Shown here: positions 56,251-64,000 of the stretch, in pieces
Layout of the letters: every line of letters starts with the position of its first letter
Numbering within the stretch: the stretch's first letter is position 1
NCBI GenBank assembly: GCA_963576735.1
Contig: OY755170.1
Span: forward strand, 18,894,875 to 18,958,874
Direction of reading: 5' to 3'
Length of the DNA stretch: 64,000 bases
Source: Bedellia somnulentella
Taxonomy: Eukaryota > Arthropoda > Insecta > Lepidoptera > Bedelliidae
The notes under the pieces: model-generated
Told to the model about the DNA's origin: nothing
Seen by the model: only the letters and a program-made list of their open reading frames with translations
Databases searched by the model: none
Position numbers and translations under genes: made by a program

Positions 56251-56370
56251 ATGCCACTCAGTGGTGCTGAACGTATGCGAAAGTATCGAAAAAGACTTAA
56301 AGAAAATCGTCCAGAAGAATTTGAAAGACAAAGAGCACAAAATTTAGTTACTATGCTTTGTTTTAAGTAA
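56251..56370 (+). CDS. Small basic ORF, N-terminus of an unknown TE-like protein
   Basis: 39 codons from ATG 56251 to TAA 56368. MPLSGAERMRKYRKRLKENR followed by PEEFERQRAQN is a charged helix of a type I remember at the N-terminus of several transposon-encoded or DNA-binding proteins in insects (MPLSxAERxRRYRxxLKEN). A splice-acceptor-like TTTCAG lies 8 bp upstream. The frame ends soon after the motif, in LVTMLCFK, so this is a fragment or first coding exon. It lies in the middle of the GTCACCAAACTGA cluster and may be part of that element. Confidence 0.4.
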   Translation: MPLSGAERMRKYRKRLKENRPEEFERQRAQNLVTMLCFK

Positions 56371-57429
56371 CTTAACTGTCATTTCATGTTTACGTTTAAA
56401 TATTCAAGAATTAAACTACATACAAATAAAAAAAATCTGAGTTTTATTTCAACAAATTTTGCATACATGTAACCTAAGCTTTAGGATTTTAGGTATGTCA
56501 GTTTGGTGACTGTCCCAAATTATAATAAAGTTGTTTTATTTTTATTAATTTTATTTTTAGTATTCTGCTTAGTATTTATTTTTTATATTTTTTTAATTGG
56601 CTTAATATTAAGTAATAACAAATTATAATTTTAATAACCGGTTTCTAAGTTAACATAAACCAGAAAATTATGAGCACAATGGCATGACTTGTCACCAAAC
56701 CGAAAGTAAAATGAAAATTTTAGAAAATTCATTTTATTTCTACATTGTTAAGCATTCAAATATAATATATTGACTTATTTGGAATACATATAAAGCAAAA
56801 TTTAACTCAATTACCATTTTGTTTTCGACATACAGCCGTTTCAAAGAGTCACCAAACTGATCACAATTTGAACGTACTGTCCATTTCATTAATGTTTTTT
56901 AGTAATTAAACAATGTAATTATCGGAAATCAAATATGATTTCCAGTACATCAAACTTTAAAGAACATTCTAAAAACCTTAAACAACAAAAAAAAACTTAT
57001 TTTTTTAAATTCGCAAATTTTCAAATGGGTGCACCTTTTAGTAAAAATGCCCATTTATAATGCACAGTTTTGAAATAGTGGTAAAAAATCTACTATTTGA
57101 GCCGTCACCAAACTGATTAGTGAGGATTTCGTAAAAATTCGAGGTATTCCCCACTGACCAACTAATCCGTACAACTAGTTGTACGGTTAATATATTATTA
57201 GAAGAAAAATACTAAATCGTTCCCCACCGACCAACTATTTTTTTTGACAGAAAAAAGTAAGTACATGGTGTTTCTTATAGGAATGGGTTTGTAGTTGTAA
57301 AATTTTCGCCAGTACAAAAACATCAAGAGGTAAAATAACTTAGATTTTTTTAATAAATTTATACAATTTTTTACATTTTAAGTACCGGGGTAGCATAAAT
57401 ATAAATGCAGCTTTAATAAAATAAACAAG

Positions 57430-57492
57430 ATAGTCTCTGCCTACCCCAATGGGAATTAACGGCGTGAGAATATGTATGTGTGTATGTATGAT
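57430..57492 (+). pseudogene. RTE 3' terminus, 63 bp
   Basis: GATAGTCTCTGCCTACCCCA, GGGAATTAACGGCGTGAG and a TATGTATGTG tail: only the extreme 3' end, extremely 5' truncated. Confidence 0.8.
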
Positions 57493-57699
57493 GTATTATA
57501 ATGTCTAATATGATGGTATTGGTGGTCTCCGTGAATAAAAATCTTTCCTCCAATTTTTTCGACGGAAGTCAACTCGTCCATGTTCTCGTCAAAAATTCAA
57601 ATATATTAAACTATAACTAGAACTATATTTATAGAAATATCATAGAAATTGTAAAAATGTTGTTAGCTGTTTTAAAACAAAATATTAATATAATCAATC

Positions 57700-58261
57700 G
57701 GCTTATTCCGTTTATCCACCCTAAAACAGCCACCCTGAGGCGGATATTCGGAAACGCGTGTCCGTCTATCCATCCTGAACGGGGTGGATATCCGTAATGC
57801 ATATAATATGTTTCTTCCGATTTTCCACCCTGTCTACGTACAGTCATTTACGGAAAAACGACCCTAAATTTTAATTTGTTACTTTTGTTAGGAGTTTTTT
57901 TCTTGTTATGGTTTCATTTGTCACATCGGTAATTTTAAATAGTTTTCACCCAAATACTACATACCAACCCTATAGGTAACAATAAATATTAATTTAAAAC
58001 TTCTTACCAATTTATTTTTATTTAAACTGTAATAAGAAAGTAGGTATGTTTATCTTAAGTATTTTAATGTTCACGAAGATTCTTGGACCCATTTTGTGTT
58101 GTGTATGTTTCTGTAAATAACTGTACTTGGGGTAAAAAATCGGAAGATACATTTTATTATGAATTCCGATTATCCACCCCGTTCAGGGTGGCTAAAAGGA
58201 CATGCAATTCCGACTATCTGACTTAGGGAGGCTGTTTTGGGGTGGATAAACGGAATAAGCC
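57700..58261. mobile_element. 562-bp TIR element with perfect 8-bp target duplication
   Basis: AATCAATC at 57692-57699 and 58262-58269. Terminal inverted repeat GGCTTATTCCGTTTATCC extends ~100 bp with mismatches; CACCCTGAACGGGGTGGATA recurs near its inner part, itself a small palindrome. 8-bp duplications occur in hAT and P superfamilies; the GG terminus is not the usual hAT CA, so the superfamily is open. Non-coding. Confidence 0.85.
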
Positions 58262-59061
58262 AATCAATCAAATTTCAGTCAGACTGACTGAAAAATATAT
58301 TAATTTATACTTGGCCATTTTTCTACACTCCTTGATAGAGGAAACTCTTTATAAAGTCAATATAGCAGAGTTCAGTATCTACCTACCATGTTACTTTATT
58401 AAGAATCTACTTATGTGAAGGACTCGTTTTTGCGTTGTGTTGTCTCATTTTGTTTATTGCAATTGATTTGCATCATCACCACGTAAAAAAAATATTTACA
58501 TTGACGTTAATACTTAAAATTATCCAGTAAACCAATTTGCAGCCGACCAATTTTTGTACCAGGAACCCATATAATATTAGAAAATAGAAAATTTCCTTTT
58601 TGAGAATGTAATAAAGAATAGAATTGTAAACTTGATTATACCAAACCATCCGCAATGAAAATTATTCTTTCATCGACATATTACAATATTTAATATTTTA
58701 CTAACGATTCATATTAAATATATTTTAGTGATCAAATATAGCCTTTCGAAATGTTCTATTCATACTTTATGAGTGTCTGGAAATAAAAAAAAATAAGTTG
58801 AGAGTACTATGCATGGATTTATATCACCCGGTTATGTCACAGAAACGGATAAAAACCGACAACATATTGTGCCAAATTTCTAAGTTTTTTTACCACTTGA
58901 TGTTTTTATACTGACGAAAATTTTACAACTACTTACCCACCCTTTATAAAGATTAGTTGGTCCGTGGGTCACTCCAGTAGTCAAATTTAATCATTCCCCA
59001 CCGACCAACTATTTAGTTGGTCAGTGGGGAATAGTTTAGTTGGTCGGTGGGGAACACCTCG

Positions 59062-59599
59062 TAATTTCTGGGACAGTAATATCGTACAAATAATGGAAAA
59101 ACACAAGTTATGTTTAGTTAAGTATACATTAGGGAAAAACGCATTAAAAATACATAAATACTACAACCTTTACATAAAAGTCAAATTAAGGAAAAGTTTT
59201 CGTATAAAAAAAAATAGCAAACACGTTTTATTTGTATCAAATTGTTGGTGGGACACTCAAAAAATTATGTCATCGTAGCGAAAGATATGTTTATTTACTA
59301 CTGATTCTCATTATAATTATTTGATATTTATTGTAATGTTAGTTTATTAAATAAGCTTTCATTTAAAAATACTTCTGCAACAAAATAATGCTACATGCAT
59401 ATATGCAAAATATGCATTTTTTTGGAACGTGTCTTTTATATGCCTCTAATATTCACAGCGCCATCTATGTTTTTATGAACTAACTACGGTTTGATGGTGT
59501 TTATTATAATACGTAACGTGTTGCGATTGTAGAATTATGAAACTCTCATTTTAAGTTATTAAAATTCTGTAGAGATAGCGCTGTACGAAACTGCCATAC
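59062..59599. other. AT-rich spacer, nothing recognised
   Basis: No gene or repeat recognised. Confidence 0.3.
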
Positions 59600-59704
59600 A
59601 TTGGAAAGTTAAGTGGGGAAAAGATGGTAAAATAAAGGTTGTTGGTGATGGATCTCCAACCGCATCGCCCAAAAATCCCTCTAAAGCCCCAATACCGTTA
59701 GTTC
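59600..59704 (-). mobile_element. SINE-A middle fragment
   Basis: TTGGAAAGTTAAGTGGGGAA, GATCTCCAACCGCATCGCCC and CCCAATACCGTTAGT; both ends missing. Confidence 0.8.
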
Positions 59705-60332
59705 TTTTCAAAACAGTTCTTTTATAATAAACAAAACAAAGATAAGTCATAGAAATTAAACTTAATATCTTATTTAAGTTGACTATTAAAAACAGTTACA
59801 GTAATCAAACTCAATCACGTTAGCTACCAACAACTATTAGTTAAAACAAACCAGATGCGCGCAATTTCGGCCAATTACAAGTATGAACGAATCTGAGAGA
59901 CATTACGTCCGGCCCTCGACCACTACCTCAAGCAACCACCTCACGCGCACCCAACGAAACCGAATCAAATAAGACATTTTTATGCTCTAGTGCAATCTCG
60001 TTAAACTCGCGAGATCTCGCCCTTTTTTCGTTCGAAATCAATGTCGCTAAAAAATGACGAGATCTCGCGAGACTGCATTCCCTACATCCTACATATTGCG
60101 TCTTTTTTATTCAACCATCTATAAAAGAAAAAATACAAGTGGGTTTAACTTTTTCGCCTACCGCTTTATCGCTTTTTTCAAATTGGTATTTCTTTATTCT
60201 TATACATATAGTTTGTGCTTATACATCATGATATTTTATTTTCTAAACTCGCATTATAAAAATGTGGAGTACCTTTAGACGTCATCCAAAGAATATAAAA
60301 CAAAAAACCTCCAAAATATAATTATATATAGC
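59705..60332. other. Spacer, nothing recognised
   Basis: ACGAGATCTCGCGAG near 60057 is a short palindromic stretch; otherwise featureless. Confidence 0.3.
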
Positions 60333-60482
60333 ATACATACATATACTCAAGCCATTATTTCCCATTTGGGTAGGCAGAGACAATAGAACGCCACTTTGTA
60401 CGATCCTGCTAAACCTCTTTACATCCAGCAATATTTATTCATATTTCGGACTTGTAGCTTTTTGAGCCCATTCTCAATTGTA
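60333..60482 (-). pseudogene. RTE 3' end fragment
   Basis: CATACATACATATACTCAAG, CCATTTGGGTAGGCAGAGAC, CCACTTTGTACGATCCTGC and TTTTTGAGCCCATTCTCAAT follow the RTE terminus in reverse, with internal deletions. Confidence 0.7.
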
Positions 60483-60926
60483 CTAGTTATATAAATCACT
60501 TTTTATTCGCTTATTTAAAAAAAATGCCGTTCTTGACCTTTTTTTATTTCTATTTCATTCATTGTAAATTATCTTCGCAGCGCCATCTACATTTTTAGAA
60601 CCAAACTGTTATGTTCATGGTGTTTATAAAGAACCAAAATAAACTTTGTCTTCCCGGCGCAGATTTCTTTTCAACTAGATGATTTTGACTAGATGAGAAA
60701 TTTGCTTATGCCAAACTTTAGGCGTTTTTTCCGGTACTCCGAGTTCAATTAGGTGTGAATATTACATTGATCAAATTTTTCCGAGATAAAAAGTATTATA
60801 TTGGAAATTATCCAATAAATTATCTCGCATTCTGCTAATCTTCATGAATAAGCATTCTGTAATTGAGAAGCCTTTCTTCTCAACCACACAAACATAATAT
60901 GTTATATCAGATATATTATATCTTCT

Positions 60927-61244
60927 TCCATACTATAATAAGACTGCACCGAGGTCAAAACTGTACAATGAAAAAAAAAACCAGTGGAATATGTTTTATT
61001 TTCGATATTGAAGCCAAATATGCGCTTTTGAAAAAAATGACTGTCTGTCTGTCTGTCTTTCTGTATGTCCCTGTGTCTGTATGTGTAAAGTTCTGTATAT
61101 CACGTTAAATCTACTAGACGGATCTTGGTCAAATTTGGCATGAATGTAGCTTATACACCTGGCCAACAAATAGGATAATCATTTACCCCGGATTTCGCAA
61201 GGGTTCCTTCCAATCCAAATCGTTACTAATGTATATAATGTATA
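60927..61244 (+). mobile_element. Helitron-like element with (TCTG)n
   Basis: ATACTATAATAAGACTGCACC, GAGGTCAAAACTGTACAATG, a TCTGTCTGTCTGTC run, then TTAAATCTACTAGACGGATC and ACACCTGGCCAACA. The same order is found in reverse at 63428-63711. 3' terminus not defined. Confidence 0.65.
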
Positions 61245-61340
61245 CTAGCTTTTTGCCCGCGACTACGTCCGCGTGGACTACATTTTTTGCATCCAGTTTA
61301 CATCCAAAATACCAAAACACTATCTACTAACTACACTAAC
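61245..61340 (-). mobile_element. Helitron 3'-end-like fragment (reverse)
   Basis: On the minus strand the sequence ends CGCGGGCAAAAAGCTAG before a T, a Helitron-type 3' terminus with GC-rich hairpin region. The extent to the right is unclear. Confidence 0.45.
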
Positions 61341-61432
61341 TTCTGTTTTTTTGTATTTATATTCCCGTTGGCGTTGTAATAGATAAAAAAAAAAAAAAAA
61401 ACATGTTTATTTACCAAAAACAATTACTTAAG

Positions 61433-61436
<4 letters not shown>

Positions 61437-61501
<65 letters not shown>
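61437..61501. repeat. (AT)n microsatellite, ~64 bp
   Basis: Uninterrupted AT dinucleotide run, the longest in the window, just left of a SINE-A fragment. Confidence 0.95.
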
Positions 61502-61502
<1 letters not shown>

Positions 61503-61523
61503 CAACTAGATATAAAGAGCATT

Positions 61524-61660
61524 GAGACTTTTTAAGTGATTATTGGGCGATGCAGTTGGACGGTTGGACGGACCCCATTCAACTTCCAAAAGTGGATAAA
61601 GAATTACTATCTCTGGAGCTGTGGCTACCCTTTTTTGGGATTTATAGCCGGTTAGTATAT
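61524..61660 (+). mobile_element. SINE-A fragment
   Basis: ATTATTGGGCGATGCAGTTGG, CCATTCAACTTCCAAAAGTGG, GGCTACCCTTTTTTGGGATT and ATAGCCGGTTAGTAT; the head is missing, a GACGGTTGGACGG duplication lies in the centre. Confidence 0.75.
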
Positions 61661-62289
61661 TCTCATGATTGATTGATGGATGAATTTCATAGATTCCTTT
61701 TTGTTGTTGTTATATCAATCAATCGCATCAAGATTCAAATTTCTAGATACATTGTATTTATAGATCAAAAATCTGTATAATATATTTCAATCTCTTAGGG
61801 GATGAGTTCCAAAAAACCTTTTTAATTGTTCATAAGAAACATGAAACAAACCATTTTGTAACCAAGTTTCTATGTTCAAAAATGAAAATATCTTGAGTAA
61901 GAATGGATAGCAGTTTGGCGACCCGGTGCTGCCCCCTACACTGACTGTTGGTGATGTGTGAGAGATTGCAATCATCTGTCAACAGATGGCGTTACTGAAT
62001 TAACATTGAGATATTTACTATTATTAACAAACTATGCATTCTGAGGCTTAAACAGAATATTAATTTATGCGTAAGTAAAACATAATATATCTATGAGAAT
62101 ATTAGTTAAAAATAGTTAAAAAAACAAAAGCTATAAACATATTCTCAAACCTACCAAATGAATACGCAAAATTCATACAATATACTTTCAATTATCTTTA
62201 TTCATACATATTCGCATAGTTGAAAGTGAAAGAGAAGGAGTAGTACATCCTATTATTCTAATCTAACACAAAAGCAAAAAAGTCTCAAA

Positions 62290-62372
62290 AAGACTTTAAT
62301 CACCCGGGATTCGAACCTGGGTCATCCGTTAGTTTAGTTTTAACCATTCGGTATACAGCTACGCCACAAAAA
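62290..62372 (-). other. tRNA-like sequence in unit 1
   Basis: On the minus strand GTGGCGTAGCTGTATACCGA (A-box region) and CCAGGTTCGAATCCCGGG (perfect T arm with B box). In unit 2 (about 63178-63240) the B box is lost by a short deletion. Not a clean cloverleaf; likely a SINE head or pseudo-tRNA. Confidence 0.6.
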
Positions 62373-62442
62373 CATTAGTAATGATGTTAAATTTGTGATA
62401 TGGTATATATCTAGTAGCCATACTATTGACAAACAATTAAAT

Positions 62443-62688
62443 ACATACATACATATACTCAAGGCTATAAATCCCTAGAAGGAGTAGCCAGAGCTAAGGA
62501 ACTTGAAGTTCCTCAGCCACTTTTGTAAGTTGCGTCGGGAAAAGATAGTGAAATAAAGGTTGTTGGTGATGGGTCTCCAAGCACATCGCCCAAAAATCCC
62601 TTAAAAGCCCCAATACCGTTAGTCGCCTCTTACGTACACCCACCGGAAGAAATGGGGTAGTGTTATTCTAAGCCGACACTACACAGCA
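62443..62688 (-). mobile_element. SINE-A copy, full length, with empty site in the sister unit
   Basis: ATTAAAT at 62436-62442 and 62693-62699 flanks it. Unit 2 of the tandem duplication has a single uninterrupted CAATTAAATGGAC at the corresponding place, so insertion came after the duplication. Confidence 0.93.
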
Positions 62689-63427
62689 ATTCATTAAATG
62701 GACATTTATTTTGATGAAAATGGATAAAACCCTTATTTTTTTGAAAAACACTATTAATGAAGAGTCTAATAAAGTCGGTCGATGAAAAAATTAATCGTGT
62801 AAATATGGGGAGCAATAAGTTGGTGATGTGAGAGAGATTGCAATCATCGGCCAATAGATGGCGGTACTGAATTAAAATTGAGATATTTACTATTATTTAC
62901 AAACTATGCATTCTGAGGCTTAAACAAATATGAATTTATGCGTAAGTAAAGTATCTAAGAGAATATTAGTTAAAAATAGTTAAATAAACAAAAGTTATAA
63001 ACATATTCTCAAACCTACCAAATGAATACGCAAAATTCATACAATCACGCAAATACATATACTTTCAATTGTCTTTATTCATACATAATCGCATAGTTGA
63101 ATGTGAAAAAGAAGGATTAGTGCATCCTATTATTCTAACCTAACACAAAAGCAAAAAAATTACGCAAAAAGACTTTGACCACCCGGGATGCCTTTCGTGC
63201 TTAGTGTTTACCAAACGGTAAACCGCTAAGCCACGCAGACATTTGTGTAAGTCTCAAATTTGTGATATCCTATATATCTAGTAGTCATACTATTGACAAA
63301 CAATTAAATGGACAATTATTTTGATGAAAATGGATGAAACCCTTATTTTTTCCAAAAAGACTATTAATGAAGAGTCCGATAAAGTTGGTCGATGTAAAAA
63401 TTAATCGTGTAAATATGGGGAACCATA

Positions 63428-63711
63428 TAAAAGTTATGTTTTTTTATGCTCCTGTGGGAACCCTTGCGAAATCCGGGATAAATTATATCCTATATGTTGG
63501 CCAGGTGTATAACCTACATTCATGCCAAATTTGATCAAGATCGGTCCGGTAGAGTTAACGTGATGAACGGACATACAGACAGACAGACAGACATTTTTTT
63601 AATAATAGCAAATTTGGCTTCAGTATCGAAAATAAAACATATTCCACCGGTTTTTATTTTTTTTCTTCAATGTACAGTTTTGACCTCGTTACAGTCTTAT
63701 TATAGTATAGA
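63428..63711 (-). mobile_element. Helitron-like element (reverse copy)
   Basis: On the minus strand it starts TCTATACTATAATAAGACTG after an A, includes the GACAGACAGACAGACAT block in reverse, and fades near 63428. It is an inverted partner of 60927-61244, 2.5 kb away. Confidence 0.65.
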
Positions 63712-64000
63712 TAGAGTAGATGGCGCGAGTAGTTGCATTCTACATCGCGGTATGATTTATTTTATTCTTTGTTATAATTACTTCAGTTCCGACCAAATTT
63801 TTGTGACATTTCGAAGGTTGTCGGATCGGTAAGTTTGTAAATATTATCATATTATACAATTTATTTTAAAACTGCCATCATTGACTGATCGGCTCGGCTA
63901 CAAAGTACAAACTCTCATACAATCACCAACGGTCAATGTAGGGGGCAGCACCAGGTGCCACCGCAGCGCCAATTTGCTATCTTTACCTACTAAAGATTTT
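63712..64000. other. Window end with an inverted copy of 61.9-kb sequence
   Basis: TCACCAACGGTCAATGTAGG and GGGCAGCACCAGGTGCC at 63925-63965 are the reverse of GGTGCTGCCCCCTACACTGA at 61926-61945. GTAGATGGCGCGAGTAGTTGC at 63717 recalls CTAGATGGCGCCAGTAGTTGC of the Helitrons near 43.38 kb. Confidence 0.55.

Larger units (their letters stand above)
52940..57116. repeat. Cluster of GTCACCAAACTGA motifs in both orientations
   Basis: Exact or near-exact copies of GTCACCAAACTGA or its complement TCAGTTTGGTGAC lie at 53158 (CACCAAACTGAC), 55497, 55545, 56498, 56691, 56848 and 57104, with weaker versions at 52949 and 52991 and one outlier at 48348. The 55.5-kb pair faces each other 35 bp apart. Other inverted pairs span the region: TTCTTGGCCGG with GATCCACAATC (53257 versus 54675) and a GGGCATTTT...AAAAGTGC block (54733 versus 57025). 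Density and orientation suggest subterminal binding repeats of one or more large DNA transposons. Confidence 0.6.
57140..59061. mobile_element. DNA transposon with ~200-bp terminal inverted repeats (non-autonomous)
   Basis: Left end CGAGGTATTCCCCACTGACC and inverted right end CGAGGTGTTCCCCACCGACC. The inverted similarity extends inward to about 57345 / 58875 via GTTGTAAAATTTTCG and ACATCAAGAGGTAAAA. CCACYGACCAACTA is repeated: at about 57155 and 57227 on the left and several times around 58995-59055 on the right. No transposase is encoded. Flanks CGTAAAAATTC / CGTAATTTCTG could be a degraded duplication. It contains an RTE tail fragment (57430-57492) and the nested element below. Confidence 0.75.
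61947..63425 (+). repeat. Tandem duplication: two ~610-bp units
   Basis: Unit 1 (61947-62818) and unit 2 (62819-63425) align throughout: GTTGGTGATG, CAAACTATGCATTCTGAGGC, CAAACCTACCAAATGAATAC, a tRNA-like block, TACTATTGACAAACAATTAAA and GTCGATG...TTAATCGTGTAAATATGGGG. Unit 1 also holds a SINE-A, which accounts for nearly all of its extra length. Substitutions and small indels show that the duplication is not recent. Confidence 0.9.

Overview
This is 64 kb of AT-rich eukaryotic nuclear DNA, most likely from a moth or butterfly (Lepidoptera). The evidence is the repeats: RTE-type LINEs ending in a TATG-rich tail, tRNA-derived SINEs, Helitrons ending in CTAG before a T, elements carrying (TCTG)n, and the lepidopteran repeat bounded by GGGTTCCGTA and TACGGAACCC. 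I see no bacterial-type operon, no CRISPR array and no intact conserved host gene. The window is a nest of transposable elements of different ages. The density would fit a W chromosome or other heterochromatin, but that is inference.

Layout. 1-18.4 kb: RTE tails, many copies of a ~250-bp SINE (called SINE-A here), foldback hairpins and long featureless AT-rich spacers. 18.4-21.4 kb: a LINE reverse transcriptase relic, then a Helentron-like element that keeps only the two ends of its protein. 21.4-31 kb: scattered SINEs, a TTAA-flanked MITE inside a SINE, a GC-rich promoter-like island (29.5-29.9 kb) and a palindrome with tRNA-like arms. 31-39 kb: a LINE relic hit by a SINE with a perfect 12-bp target duplication; a 2.7-kb LTR element inside a tRNA-SINE and itself hit by another SINE (13-bp duplication); a 154-bp inverted repeat around the 5' half of an RTE; a Helitron; and a 68-codon ORF. 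40-44 kb: SINEs and two head-to-tail Helitrons. 44.7-47.7 kb: a ~395-bp-arm inverted repeat and a broken DDE transposase with a C-terminal SWIM-like finger. 48.5-52.3 kb: a reverse-transcriptase pseudogene split by a CR1/Daphne-like LINE whose ~608-codon 3' ORF is still open. 52.9-57.1 kb: a cluster of GTCACCAAACTGA motifs in both orientations around a small basic ORF. 57.1-59.1 kb: a terminal-inverted-repeat element containing another with a perfect 8-bp duplication. 59-64 kb: a tandem duplication in which only one unit carries a SINE-A, plus inverted Helitron-like pieces.

How the parts relate. RTE LINEs share both their 5' head and their 3' tail with SINE-A, so RTE machinery is the probable mobiliser of SINE-A. 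Nesting gives a relative order of events at several sites: RT pseudogene before CR1-like LINE; tRNA-SINE before LTR element before SINE-C; LINE relic before SINE-A; SINE-A before MITE; segmental duplication before SINE-A. All positions and identities were read by eye; boundaries of degenerate copies are approximate.
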